Source of the DNA: Deltaproteobacteria bacterium
Lineage (GTDB): Bacteria > Myxococcota > Kuafuiibacteriia > Kuafuiibacteriales > Kuafuiibacteriaceae
Length of the DNA stretch: 64,000 bases
Assembly (NCBI GenBank): GCA_016713425.1
Contig: JADJPE010000005.1
Location: 6,050,501-6,114,500 of the forward strand
Direction of reading: 5' to 3'
In this document: positions 34,601 through 44,322 of the stretch, piece after piece
How positions within the stretch are numbered: position 1 is the stretch's first letter
Layout: each line of letters starts with the position of its first letter
The notes under the pieces: model-generated
What the model saw: the letters and a program-made list of their open reading frames with translations, nothing else
Database searches by the model: none
What the model was told of the DNA's origin: nothing
Made by a program: the position numbers and the translations under genes

Positions 34601-37600
34601 ATGCCCTGTGTACACGATCTGGCAACGTCCCGTCCCAAAGCTCAAGAGCAACCGCGAAACGCTCGCGGCCTCATCGAACTCACCATCTGCCTGCTGCTAC
34701 CCTCCCTCGCCTTCTTCGGTGGGTGTAACGGCGGCGAGCTCGAGCGCGAAGAGGAGACATCGGTCGGCTCCGGTGCGGTCAGCGAAGTTCGGCTCGCTGA
34801 CCCAACGTCGGTCAGTGCACACGAGCGGATGCCCTTGCCCGCTCAAGCGTACATGCGGTTGCCGGAGGTGAATGCCAACGGCCATGCGCTGTCTTGGGAC
34901 GGCCGGCTCATGTTCGCGACGACGCAGCTCCCGGGGTCCAACTCTGACATTGGTTGGCGGATCAAGGTCTTCCGGCCCGAAAGCCTCACCTCTTCCGCTC
35001 GCGCAAACCTCAACGAGATCAAGAGCGCGCTTCGAGGCGCCTTCTCCCCCGGCGTCGCGGGCATGATCGCTCGTGATGTCGACGCGGCCAAGTACCCGGG
35101 TGCGATTCCGCTCGACATGCCGTTCTTGAATGCAATCTCCGTGGTTCCAGATCCGAACTTCGTCGAGAATCCATTCCGCTCCGAGGAGAACGGGGACGCA
35201 AACCCATCGGGCGCGTATCTTACGTACCGCATCAAGGTCATTACGCAGCGCTACGCGACCGATCCCGATGGACCAGGACCGCTCGAAGCCGACCCGTTCG
35301 GTGCACGCCTTGGCATGTTCCGCTGCTCGGTCGTCGTCGCATCGCCGTATTCGGCCACCGCCGAGGTCATCCGTATAACGCAGACCGCGCCCTTCGAGCT
35401 TCTACGAACGCCGTCTGGATTCATCGCTGGAATCGAGCCCACGGTCACGTTCGACGGCCGTCTCCTTGTGTACCAGCGATTCGACGGCGTTCCCGGCCAG
35501 CACGGAACTTTGTACTTCACGTACAACGCGTCCACCGATCCATCGACCTCGGGATGGTCGGCGCCGCAACCGATCACGCAGATCTCGAACAGCACGGTCC
35601 TGCGCGCGCGCTATCCGCTCGCGCGCTATCCATTGCGCCTCTTCTCCGGCGAACCCATCACCGGTTCGCTGCCCGGAGCCTATCCGTGGATCACGCTCGA
35701 TGGCAGCGATCTATTCTTTGCGGCAACGCCTTATCGCGATGGCGTCATGAGAGCCGGGGAGTCGATGGTCGGCGCCTCATCGAAGGGCATGGTTCGCCAA
35801 CTCGATGGCGGTCCGAACGTTACGCGGCACGGCGACTTCTTGCGCTTATTCGTCAGCTCGCTGGGGCGAATGCCCGGGATGTGGTCTCCACTCGAGTTCA
35901 TGGACCGCAAGGTACTCCCGCTCTCCGACAAGCTTGCGACCTACCCAATGTTCACGTCGAACGCCGCCCTCTACTTCGAGGTGAGCTTCGAAGAGACCGT
36001 CGTCGGAAACTACGACCTCTATCTCGAGATGGCGGAGGGCATTCGAGACTCCAACTACGTTCCGAACCTCGTGCCCGACGTCTCCGGCAACTTCCACTAC
36101 GCACAATCAAACGGCGGCGCACATTTCGCAGAAGAAGCGTTCCCGAGCCAGTGCTCGGACTTCGAATGTCCGATGAACGACACGGCGGCCGCATCCTCGA
36201 ACCTATTCTCCGGAAAGGCGATGTATTTTCGACGCGGCGGTCAGCTTTCGATGGCCGCACGGTCACCGACCGGCCACATCGTTCTGGCGGACGCGCTCGA
36301 CCTCACGGTCTCGGCAGCCGTTCGACCAATGGTTGGCGTGGGAGAGCTCGTCGCCAGCGATGCACTCCTGAATGTCGCGCGAAAAAGCCAGTCATTCATG
36401 CTCGCCCTGTCACCCACGAATCAGATCGTCGCATCGGTTCGCGTCGGCGACGGTGCCTCGACGCGTGCGCTCACGGTCGGACCGGTCGGACCTCGGCTTC
36501 CGATCGATCGATGGAGCCACATTGCGTTCTCCTTCAGCAGTCAAACCGGGACGATGCGTGTGTATCTGGACGGAACGCAGGTTCACGAACAAACCTTTGC
36601 GCTGACCGCGGGAGAACGCATGCGCGTGTCGAGCACCGACACCAACCCGGTACTCGTCGGCCCGGGCCTGTCTTCCGCCGAACCATCGTACGTACTCGCC
36701 ATCGATCAAGTCGGCGTCTCTCGGGTCGAGCGAACATCGGTCGAGATGTCGCGACAAGCCAACCGAGTATTCCCGCGCACAAGGCCGATGAACAGGACGC
36801 GTACGCAAGGCCTCCTCGCCAAGGACATTCAGGACGAACGCATGATCGCCGACGCGCGCAGCGCTCAGAAGGAAGATCTCGGCCGGCACTTATTCTTCGA
36901 CCCGAGGCTATCTGAAGATGGCGACATCGCCTGCGAGACCTGCCATCTTCTCGACCATGACTTCAGCGAACCCCTCTCGTTACACGCGAGCCGCGAGCCA
37001 ACCAACGGCGTTCTGAGGCTTCTGAGAAACACGCCGAGCCTTTTCAACTTACCCTTCCGCCGTTCGTTCTTTCACGACGGGCGTTCGCCGAGCCTTGAAG
37101 CCCAAGCCCAGACCGTGATCACGAACCCCGCCGAAATGGGTCGAGATCTTGACGTCGCCGTCCAGAGATTGGCGACGAGCGAACAGTACCAGGCGCTCTT
37201 TGCCGCCGCATATCCCGGGCAGAGCCGACCCGTAAGCGCACAAAACATGCTTGAGAGCATCGCCGAATTCGAGCGCAGTCTGATCGTCGGCGAGTCCGCC
37301 TTCGACCGTTATATGGCGGGAGATCTGGGGGCCCTCTCGACCTCGGAAAGGATTGGGAAAGCGCTGTTCTTTGGCAAAGCGCGTTGTGCCGAATGCCACT
37401 CGGGATCAGCGTTCACCGACAATCAGTTCCACATGATTCCCTTCGTCAACGTGCGCAATCTCGACAACATCGTCGATGAAGGGCGAGCGCGCGTCTCGGG
37501 GTCGTCCTCGGATCGCTTCAAGTTCGTAACGCCGAGCCTCCGCAATCTGCGAAAAACAGGCCCCTATTTTCACAATGGCTCGGTGGCTTCGCTCTCGGCC

Positions 37601-38194
37601 GTTCTTTCCTCCTATCAGACGTCCTCGACCGTCCCGACGAATGGAATGCCGCTCGACGATTCGCTCACGGCGATCGACCTCTCGGCAGAGGAACTCGGAC
37701 ATCTCGAAGCTTTCCTGGGCGCGCTGGAAGGACGGCGTCCCAACGTCGTCCGCCCCACCTTTCGGGACACCCCTCCGCCTGCACCCGGCCCGAACCCTCC
37801 CGGTCCGAACCCGCCCGGCCCAACCAAGGAAGCGATCGTCGAGCTGATCGTCCACTACTACACCTCGATTCTCCAGCGGGCCCCCGATGCCGGCGGGCTA
37901 GAATTCTGGCGGTCTCAGGTTCTCCAGAGCGTTGAGGCCGGTCAGGACGCAAAGCCCGTCTTCCGAGACATTGCGCGCCTCTTTTTTGGGAGTGAGGAGT
38001 ACGTCAACCGGAAGACCACGAACACCGAGTTTGTCACGAATCTCTACCAGACGTTCTTCCAAAGAGCGCCCGACGCAGGTGGGCTTGCATTCTGGGTTGA
38101 ACGCCTTGGCGCCGGCAGCACACGAAACGCGGTTCTCGACGGCTTCGTGACTTCGCCAGAATTCACAGCCTTCATGGAACGCCTCGGGCTGTGA
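34601..38194 (+). CDS. LamG-like / di-heme cytochrome c peroxidase / DUF4214 protein
   Basis: 1197 residues from ATG 34601; the open frame runs far upstream as a shadow of the kinase gene. The N-terminus has a hydrophobic segment ending in LAFFGGC (Cys42), probably a lipoprotein signal. Residues about 50-530 are strand-rich and unidentified (PD40-like GRLMFATTQL, TFDGRLLVYQRF). A LamG/concanavalin-like domain follows (about 533-680; WSHIAFSFSSQTGTMRVYLD). The di-heme peroxidase domain has two heme sites, CETCH (778-782) and CAECH (929-933), plus FFHDGR and TPSLRNLRKTGPYFHNGSVA. A Pro/Gly/Asn linker leads to a DUF4214 module (about 1077-1197) with two copies of QRAPDAGGL-[EA]-FW. It is probably a surface-exposed redox enzyme joined to an adhesion-type module. 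Confidence 0.85.
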   Translation: MPCVHDLATSRPKAQEQPRNARGLIELTICLLLPSLAFFGGCNGGELEREEETSVGSGAVSEVRLADPTSVSAHERMPLPAQAYMRLPEVNANGHALSWDGRLMFATTQLPGSNSDIGWRIKVFRPESLTSSARANLNEIKSALRGAFSPGVAGMIARDVDAAKYPGAIPLDMPFLNAISVVPDPNFVENPFRSEENGDANPSGAYLTYRIKVITQRYATDPDGPGPLEADPFGARLGMFRCSVVVASPYSATAEVIRITQTAPFELLRTPSGFIAGIEPTVTFDGRLLVYQRFDGVPGQHGTLYFTYNASTDPSTSGWSAPQPITQISNSTVLRARYPLARYPLRLFSGEPITGSLPGAYPWITLDGSDLFFAATPYRDGVMRAGESMVGASSKGMVRQLDGGPNVTRHGDFLRLFVSSLGRMPGMWSPLEFMDRKVLPLSDKLATYPMFTSNAALYFEVSFEETVVGNYDLYLEMAEGIRDSNYVPNLVPDVSGNFHYAQSNGGAHFAEEAFPSQCSDFECPMNDTAAASSNLFSGKAMYFRRGGQLSMAARSPTGHIVLADALDLTVSAAVRPMVGVGELVASDALLNVARKSQSFMLALSPTNQIVASVRVGDGASTRALTVGPVGPRLPIDRWSHIAFSFSSQTGTMRVYLDGTQVHEQTFALTAGERMRVSSTDTNPVLVGPGLSSAEPSYVLAIDQVGVSRVERTSVEMSRQANRVFPRTRPMNRTRTQGLLAKDIQDERMIADARSAQKEDLGRHLFFDPRLSEDGDIACETCHLLDHDFSEPLSLHASREPTNGVLRLLRNTPSLFNLPFRRSFFHDGRSPSLEAQAQTVITNPAEMGRDLDVAVQRLATSEQYQALFAAAYPGQSRPVSAQNMLESIAEFERSLIVGESAFDRYMAGDLGALSTSERIGKALFFGKARCAECHSGSAFTDNQFHMIPFVNVRNLDNIVDEGRARVSGSSSDRFKFVTPSLRNLRKTGPYFHNGSVASLSAVLSSYQTSSTVPTNGMPLDDSLTAIDLSAEELGHLEAFLGALEGRRPNVVRPTFRDTPPPAPGPNPPGPNPPGPTKEAIVELIVHYYTSILQRAPDAGGLEFWRSQVLQSVEAGQDAKPVFRDIARLFFGSEEYVNRKTTNTEFVTNLYQTFFQRAPDAGGLAFWVERLGAGSTRNAVLDGFVTSPEFTAFMERLGL

Positions 38195-38207
38195 GACGAG
38201 GAGATGT

Positions 38208-40604
38208 TCATTCGCCGGTGGAAGACGAATAGCTGAAGTAGGTCTCGACGTCGACGAATCGAACACGCGTGAACACGCGGGGCGTGAATTCGTGACTCGG
38301 GAGAAAAACGCCGATGGGCGTACGAGCCACCTCACCATCGACGAAGATGCTCGTCGAATCCTCCACATCCGTCACTTCGACCGCGAGCTGGCGCAAGTCT
38401 TGGAAGCGAAATCGGGCAACGTCCGCCGTGCTGCCCACCCCCAAGCGAATCGCCGCCGCAGAGGCAGACACTCGGAGGTCTCTCAATTCTAAAGAGCCTG
38501 GGGTCGAACGGAAGGCCGAGTTCGAGCACTTCTCGACTAACGCTCGGGTCATCCGTACTTGGGCACCAGCCCGGAGGCGAATCGCCTCCTCCGCGCCCAG
38601 ACCAGGCCGGGCGGTATCGAGATCGCCGATCACATGCACGTCGGTCAACGCCACTTCACCCCCGAGCGTCATCGCACGTCCGCTGTTGGATGCGACGAAG
38701 ATCCGCTGACCCAAGACAAGGGCCTTGGGCGAAACATCGAGGCCGACGCATCGATTCGTGGCGCAGTCCGATGGGCCGAAAATCCGAACATCCTCGAGAG
38801 CTGCAACCGAACCCTCGGACAAGACCATCCCGTCCTCACGCGGATGGGCGATGTGGACGCGCCGCGCATCGAAGCTCGCGCCGGCGCTCACCCACCCGTG
38901 CGCAGGATGGGAGACCAGCGCATCGACCACGACATCCTCGAAAACGGCGTGGACACCGGGTCCGAGCCAGACCCCATCGCCTTCCATCCCAAGCACGGCG
39001 GTTCGCGTAACAACGGCACGCACGCCCTCCCCTATCCGCACACCATCTCGTTGGAAGATATCCTGCCCCGGCACCGTCGCGGAGCTACGCGCACCCTGAA
39101 GAACGGAGTCGGAAACGGTCAGTGCGCTGAAAGCCCACGCCTCGATCGCTGCGCCCGCGCTGCCCACAACGGCGCTTTCTTCGACGACGACCGTCGAGGT
39201 GGTGGCAACGATCCCCGACCCGATCGCCCCCGCTTCCGGGTAGCCCAAGGTATCGCGCACCAGCGTGCCCGCCAGCTCGAGACGGGCGCTCTCTGCGACG
39301 AGCCCCGCGCCCAGCGCGCGGTTCACTGAGGTATCGCGAAGCTTCGCGACCGCGCCGCGACCAAGCGACACGCCAGCACCGGCCGGTCGCTCGACCAGGA
39401 CGCGAAAGGTTTCCAGTCGAGCGCCCGCACGAGCAACAAGCCCCGCCGTTGGGGCCGTCTGCACGATGATCTGTTCCATCTCAACCGCGGTGCCTTCACC
39501 GCTGACCACGATCGCGCTGTCCACCAACGTCAGGTCGCGGAGCGTGACTTGCGCGCCCTGTTCGATCGACAGCGCGCCGTCGGGCGTGGCGAGCGCGAGG
39601 CGCGTGCCGCCTGGGCACGCGCCCTGGATCAGAACGTCGCCGCGAAGCCCAATCGACTCGATGTAGTCTCCGACGCCGACCGCGATCACGCCTCCAGGCA
39701 CAATCGCGGCGTCGAGCGCGGCCGCGATCGTTCGGAACGGGCGTCCGCGAGACCCATCCCCATCGGGCGGCGCGCCGCTCGAGACGTAAAAAACCGGTCG
39801 CCCCGCCGGCAAACTCGCCGGGAATCCGTCGGCATCGCATGATGACCCCACCGCGACACACGTCGGCGTGCCAGGGAGCAGCAGCTCTCCGACCGAACAC
39901 TCCGCGAGCGCTCCGCTCGACCACGGATCGCACACCGTTGCGACAGATTCAGGTGGGGATCCGGTCTCTGCGACGCGCCAACCCTCTGGGCAAGGCAGAA
40001 GGTCGGGCGCTCGAGTAGGCTCGACGTCCTCGATCTCCGACGGGGCCGGACACGGGACAGAACAGCTCAAAACGTCCGTGGCGTCGAGCAGACATCCTCC
40101 TCGCTCTGCGCACCGAGCAACCGCGTCTGCATGGGCAAAACGAAAAGTCGAGAACGGCGGCTCGAGGGCGGAGATCTCAGTCCATCCATTCGAAGCTCCT
40201 CCCCTGAACACGGCGCCATACGCCACATCAAAGACAGGCGGCGGCTCGTTCGCCCGACCTTCCAAGTCGTCGCGAAGCCTGCCGACCCCAAGGCCAAGTT
40301 CGTCCGGCGAACGGTCGTAGAACAGGGCATTGAGCGCGACGCGATCGGAACCCTTGTGGTCGTCATCGACGACGACGTGAATGGCTGCCTCGTCTTCGAT
40401 GTCGAAGGCATCACCCACGACGCGCCCCCCTTTCTCGCGGAGCAGCAGGAGCGACTTCGCCCACTCTGGCGCCGAGAGAACGCTCTCGACCTCGCGATTC
40501 GTGCAGGCCGAGGATACCGCTACGCCGAAGGTCGCCCCCAGAAGCACGACGCGCGCCGCACGCCGCGGGCACGCCGTGCGCCGACCTCTCTTCGAAGATG
40601 CCAT
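38208..40604 (-). CDS. Lipoprotein with right-handed beta-helix (DUF1565-like)
   Basis: 798 residues; ATG 40604 after GAGGG. The N-terminal signal ends in VAVSSAC, a lipobox. After an unidentified N-terminal part with several Cys, the segment GRPVFYVSSGAPPDGDGSRG and RPFRTIAAALDAA is the classical opening of DUF1565/pectate-lyase-like parallel beta-helices, followed by many rungs such as LTLVDSAIVVSGEGTAVEME and ITLxDVRV-like repeats. No catalytic residues of polysaccharide lyases can be identified. It is convergent with the peroxidase gene, only 13 bp away, and divergent from the unknown gene at 40880. Confidence 0.75.
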   Translation of the reverse strand: MASSKRGRRTACPRRAARVVLLGATFGVAVSSACTNREVESVLSAPEWAKSLLLLREKGGRVVGDAFDIEDEAAIHVVVDDDHKGSDRVALNALFYDRSPDELGLGVGRLRDDLEGRANEPPPVFDVAYGAVFRGGASNGWTEISALEPPFSTFRFAHADAVARCAERGGCLLDATDVLSCSVPCPAPSEIEDVEPTRAPDLLPCPEGWRVAETGSPPESVATVCDPWSSGALAECSVGELLLPGTPTCVAVGSSCDADGFPASLPAGRPVFYVSSGAPPDGDGSRGRPFRTIAAALDAAIVPGGVIAVGVGDYIESIGLRGDVLIQGACPGGTRLALATPDGALSIEQGAQVTLRDLTLVDSAIVVSGEGTAVEMEQIIVQTAPTAGLVARAGARLETFRVLVERPAGAGVSLGRGAVAKLRDTSVNRALGAGLVAESARLELAGTLVRDTLGYPEAGAIGSGIVATTSTVVVEESAVVGSAGAAIEAWAFSALTVSDSVLQGARSSATVPGQDIFQRDGVRIGEGVRAVVTRTAVLGMEGDGVWLGPGVHAVFEDVVVDALVSHPAHGWVSAGASFDARRVHIAHPREDGMVLSEGSVAALEDVRIFGPSDCATNRCVGLDVSPKALVLGQRIFVASNSGRAMTLGGEVALTDVHVIGDLDTARPGLGAEEAIRLRAGAQVRMTRALVEKCSNSAFRSTPGSLELRDLRVSASAAAIRLGVGSTADVARFRFQDLRQLAVEVTDVEDSTSIFVDGEVARTPIGVFLPSHEFTPRVFTRVRFVDVETYFSYSSSTGE

Positions 40605-40879
40605 GCAGCCCTCAGAAACGACGGGACGTCTTGCGCACAGTCTATGCGACTTCGTTCTCCATGACCATTTGTCGACCAGGTTGCGACCTCGCGGTTCTGC
40701 TCCTCAGGCGCCTCGAGCGCGCGCACACCGAGCGCCCCGAGGTCTCCCGTCCCCTAAAAGCCGCCCACCTCGCCGAGAAGCGCGCTTGGTCGCGGGCGAC
40801 GATCGGCGCAACACATCGGCGGATTGGGCGATACCTTCGTCGCACACGCGACAAGCGAGAAGGGGGCAAAGGCGAAAGC

Positions 40880-42127
40880 ATGGCGTTGGTGAGCTCAGGG
40901 GGGCGAAAACCTCCGACAGGATACGGCCCGCACCCGAAGAAGAGGCCATCACAGCCTCCGGGCACGCTTCTCCGCGGCCTCGCAGCACCCCCGGTGGCCC
41001 CCGGTGCGACGACCGGCGCTGGATTCGGTCTCGCGTCGGAGCCCTTTCGCGACTTCGGTCAACAGAAGGCCGGCATCGCCGCTCACCAGATGCCGTCTGC
41101 GCTGGGCGGCCCGTCCATCGGTCGGTCGGGACCGATCTCGGCGCTCGCGCCCTTGTCAAACAACGCGAACATCGTCGCGATTCTCACCAAGATCAGCCGC
41201 ACGCTCAGGGATGGGCACACCCAGGGGTTCACCTACGCTTTCCACGGACTCGCCAATATCGTGGCCCAAGACTTGGGCGGCGGCCCGGATGATTGCCTCT
41301 TGGATCTGCTCCATGACGTGAGGGGGCAAAAAGCGGCTCACCCATCGCACGTGAACGCGATTGAAGCCGGGGTGCAGATGCTCGTCGCCGCCGCCGAGCG
41401 TGAGATTCGAGGCGTGGTCCGCGCAGTCTTGCCGTCTACGCCCAGCCAAGCCGATCGCTATCTGGCCGCGGTTCACGCACTGGTATACGGCGCGACAGAC
41501 CCGAACCTCTCGAGGGAGGAGATCGTCTACCGGCTCGCCTTGCTTACCCACCTCAACCCGAGCGTCGCAGCACAGATGGCACCGGACTACCTCGACTTCG
41601 AGGTCAGATTCGGCACCCGCCTGAAGATTCCGAACGCGCTGACGGGGAAGGCCTACGCGGTGCAGCCGAACACGCTGACAAATCCTGGGCTCGCGGCCGG
41701 CACGAACGGTTCCTCATCGTCTGCTTTGCCATCCGCATCGCATCCTCTTTCGCCCCCGGGGGCTCAGGCAGGCCCCACTTCGCCGCCCCCTGCAGCACCC
41801 GCAGCACCCGCAGCACCCGCAGCACCCGCAGCACCCGCAGCGCCCGCTCGGGACGGGACGGCACTCGCCCAGGCGATCGCGCAGATCAAGGGGTCTGGCG
41901 GCGATTGGAACGGATTCCGGCCGTCGGTCGTCAAGACGTTGGCCGACTTCAACGGATGTGAACCGGCCGACTATGAGAACGACGAGCCCGTCGCTCTCTA
42001 CGGCATGCTGAAGGCCTTGGTCGAGAAGCTGGGCAAGCGCGATGAGCGTTGGAAAGACGAACAGCACGCGGCGATCAGAGAGGTCTTCAAGGGCTTTTCG
42101 TTCGTGAACATGCGACGCCGTGGGTGA
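40880..42127 (+). CDS. Hypothetical protein with Ala/Pro hinge
   Basis: 415 residues from ATG 40880, chosen because the upstream 94 codons of the open frame overlap the divergent gene and lack protein-like character. I do not recognise it. A basic, Pro/Gly-rich N-terminus (about 1-90) precedes a helical domain (about 95-260; NIVAILTKISRTLRDGHTQG, GVVRAVLPSTPSQADRYLAA). A linker with six Ala-Ala-Pro repeats (about 300-325) leads to a small C-terminal helical domain (about 330-415). The lack of signal peptide or membrane segment suggests a cytosolic protein. Confidence 0.6.
   Translation: MALVSSGGRKPPTGYGPHPKKRPSQPPGTLLRGLAAPPVAPGATTGAGFGLASEPFRDFGQQKAGIAAHQMPSALGGPSIGRSGPISALAPLSNNANIVAILTKISRTLRDGHTQGFTYAFHGLANIVAQDLGGGPDDCLLDLLHDVRGQKAAHPSHVNAIEAGVQMLVAAAEREIRGVVRAVLPSTPSQADRYLAAVHALVYGATDPNLSREEIVYRLALLTHLNPSVAAQMAPDYLDFEVRFGTRLKIPNALTGKAYAVQPNTLTNPGLAAGTNGSSSSALPSASHPLSPPGAQAGPTSPPPAAPAAPAAPAAPAAPAAPARDGTALAQAIAQIKGSGGDWNGFRPSVVKTLADFNGCEPADYENDEPVALYGMLKALVEKLGKRDERWKDEQHAAIREVFKGFSFVNMRRRG
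41792..41845 (+). repeat. 9-bp tandem repeat, six copies
   Basis: Five exact copies of GCAGCACCC and one GCAGCGCCC, coding the Ala-Ala-Pro hinge of the surrounding gene. Confidence 0.9.
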
Positions 42128-42219
42128 GCTCGCCGGCCGAGCGAACCATCGAAGAGGCCGGAGGGCTGGGTTGGTCGGTGCACGGGGGATGCCCCGCCGC
42201 CGAGCACTCGGCGTCGAGA

Positions 42220-42738
42220 CTATCGAGGCGTCACAACGTCCCGCAGATGCCAGCGGTGCGCGGGCGGGACGAGTCCCGACCAGATCGCTCGTGTGTCGGC
42301 GACCGAGCTCTTCTTGAGTTCGAGATCGAGCAACGCCGCATGAGCGGTCTTGAGTTGTCTTTCGAGGCCCGTGAGCCAGAAGAGGACCTCCTCCCACGCC
42401 GGGTTGTGACCGACCAGGAGCACCGTCTCGACGCGCGCCGAAAGCAGCCGTAGGGTCGTCTCAACGTCTGTCATGCCACAATGGTAGAGCGTTCGCTGGA
42501 ACGTGACCGGGGGTTCGGGGTCGAAGAACGGCTGCATGCGCTGCACGGTCTCTTGCGCTCGCGCTGCATCGCTCGAGATGGTCTCGTCGGGGACCCAGCC
42601 CAACGCCACGAGTCGCGCGGCGACGGTGGATGCGTCCTTCCGTCCTCGCTTCTTGAGAGGACGAGCATGGTCGCTCAAGTCGGGTTGATTCCACGCGCTC
42701 TTCGCGTGTCGCATGAGAATGATCCTTCGTCTGATCAT
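42220..42738 (-). CDS. sixA: SixA-type phosphohistidine phosphatase
   Basis: 172 residues. The phosphatase motif is LMRHAKSAW (8-16) in place of the RHG of related mutases, which is the SixA pattern; further conserved residues are SSDAARAQET (55-64) and LLVGHNPAWEEVL (about 107-119) with the second catalytic His. SixA dephosphorylates phosphohistidine in HPt domains or the nitrogen phosphotransferase protein. The RBS region is made of a seven-base repeat: four copies of TTAGAGG-like units directly before the ATG, each carrying a Shine-Dalgarno-like AGAGG. It stands alone between the 40880 gene and the FHA activator. Confidence 0.85.
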   Translation of the reverse strand: MIRRRIILMRHAKSAWNQPDLSDHARPLKKRGRKDASTVAARLVALGWVPDETISSDAARAQETVQRMQPFFDPEPPVTFQRTLYHCGMTDVETTLRLLSARVETVLLVGHNPAWEEVLFWLTGLERQLKTAHAALLDLELKKSSVADTRAIWSGLVPPAHRWHLRDVVTPR

Positions 42739-42740
42739 CG

Positions 42741-42852
42741 CCTCTAACCTCTAACCTCTAACCTCTGGACCTTGGACATGCGACCGACATCGAGATCGAC
42801 GTCGCGACCGACATCGAGATCGGCATCGAGATCGACATCGACGTCGCGGCGC
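42741..42852 (+). repeat. 7-bp and 6-bp tandem repeats upstream of sixA
   Basis: 42742-42766 holds tandem copies of CTCTAAC (TTAGAGG on the coding strand of sixA). Next to it, about 42779-42852, is a tract of imperfect hexamers of the ATCGAG/ACGTCG/ACATCG type. No gene is visible between 42739 and 42886. Confidence 0.8.
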
Positions 42853-42886
42853 AACGTCGACCGGATCTCGGACACGAGGACAAGAG

Positions 42887-44278
42887 TTAGCCGCCGACAT
42901 CCTCCGTGCCTTCGGCGCGATAGGTTGAGGCGTCGATCCCGTACTTCTTCAGCCACCGGTAGACCTGTTGCCGGTGCTTGCCCGTCTCGCGGGCCACTTG
43001 CGCCACGTTGCCCTCGTATTGATCGAGCAACCTGACCAAGGTGTCCTTCGTCGGCGCCTCGAGATCTTCACCCTCTCGACCGCCGGTGCTCAAAGCGCGG
43101 TCTGGGCGCGCCTCACCCCGGGGCACGCCGCCCAACGCCGCAAACTTTTGGATCGAGGAAGGCATGGCGGTCAGACCGATCACATCGACGTTCTGCACGA
43201 AAAGACGAGCCCGTTCGGCCGCATGCTTGAGCTCTCGAACGTTCTGCGGCCACTCATAGTTGAGCAACACCTCGGCCACCTCAGTCGCGAGCACCTTCTC
43301 ACGTTCGGCGAGAAACGCGTGAAACAGGGGCAAGACCTCTTCGCGCCGCTCCGAGAGCCCAGGCAAGTCGATCTCGAACCCTGCGAGGCGAGCATACAGA
43401 TCCTCGCGAAATCCGCCATCCTGGTGAAGCCGGTCCATCGCGCGATGGGTCGCCGTAATGACCCGAACGTCGACCTCGACCTCCCGATCGGCGCCCACGG
43501 GCCGAACCTTCTTCTCCTGCAAAGCGCGGAGGAGCGCCGGCTGCTGCTCGAGCGGTAGCTCCGCAATCTCGTCGAGAAACAAGGTGCCCCCAGCGGCGCT
43601 CTGAAACAAACCCGCGCGCGCAGACGTCGCCCCGGAGAAGGCGCCCGAGGCGTGTCCGAAGAGCTCGCTGCCAATGAGGTCCCGACCGAAGGTCGCGCAA
43701 TTCACGGCGACCAGAGCACCTTTGCGACCACTCGCCTGATGGATCCGAGAGGCCATGACTTCCTTGCCGGCGCCGGTCGGTCCCACGATCATGATGGGAA
43801 TCGTCGTCGGCGCCGCCAGATCGGCGGCCCGCTCCGCGAGGCTGCGCGCCAGCGAGTTCCCTTGCCGATAGTCGGGTGACTCGAGCCCCTCGGGGATGAG
43901 GCGATCGGTATAGACAAACAGTGACTCACCGATCCGAAGGACCGAGCCGGAGACGAGATCTTCGCGCTCGATGCGACGCCCATTGACGAACGTCCCGTTC
44001 CGGCTGCCCAGATCGATCACGCGGTACGTGCCGGCGGACGGTACGTACTGCAGCTCGGCATGCGTTCGGCTCGCGCGACTATCGTCGAGCGCAATGCCGC
44101 CCGAGCCGGGATCGCGACCAAGCGCGATTCGACGCCCATCGAGTGGCCAACATACGTCTTCCTCCATCGCGTTGGGCAGCCCGCCCCGATAGGCAAGCGT
44201 CAGCCAACGCAAGCGCCGCGCGCTGCACTCACGCGGCACGGGAGTTATCTGGGTCGTCATCGACGCTGGGATCCGCAT
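42887..44278 (-). CDS. FHA-domain sigma-54-dependent activator
   Basis: 463 residues from ATG 44278 (GGAG five bases upstream); a GTG two codons earlier is less likely. The FHA domain (about 40-125) has GRDPGSGGIALDD, SRTHAEL and DLGSRNGTFVNG, the phosphothreonine-binding residues. The AAA+ domain has Walker A GPTGAGKE (166-173), the sigma-54 contact loop GAFSGA (212-217; the usual Thr is Ser), Walker B GGTLFLDEI and the arginine finger region FREDLYARL. A Fis-type helix-turn-helix ends the protein (GNVAQVARETGKHRQQVYRW). This class is typical of myxobacteria and couples Ser/Thr phosphorylation to sigma-54 transcription. Its likely kinase partner is one of the kinases in this window, by inference only. 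Confidence 0.9.
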   Translation of the reverse strand: MRIPASMTTQITPVPRECSARRLRWLTLAYRGGLPNAMEEDVCWPLDGRRIALGRDPGSGGIALDDSRASRTHAELQYVPSAGTYRVIDLGSRNGTFVNGRRIEREDLVSGSVLRIGESLFVYTDRLIPEGLESPDYRQGNSLARSLAERAADLAAPTTIPIMIVGPTGAGKEVMASRIHQASGRKGALVAVNCATFGRDLIGSELFGHASGAFSGATSARAGLFQSAAGGTLFLDEIAELPLEQQPALLRALQEKKVRPVGADREVEVDVRVITATHRAMDRLHQDGGFREDLYARLAGFEIDLPGLSERREEVLPLFHAFLAEREKVLATEVAEVLLNYEWPQNVRELKHAAERARLFVQNVDVIGLTAMPSSIQKFAALGGVPRGEARPDRALSTGGREGEDLEAPTKDTLVRLLDQYEGNVAQVARETGKHRQQVYRWLKKYGIDASTYRAEGTEDVGG

Positions 44279-44322
44279 GGTCACTCCGAGGAGAACCTGA
44301 CCCTTACCACAAAGATCCCACG

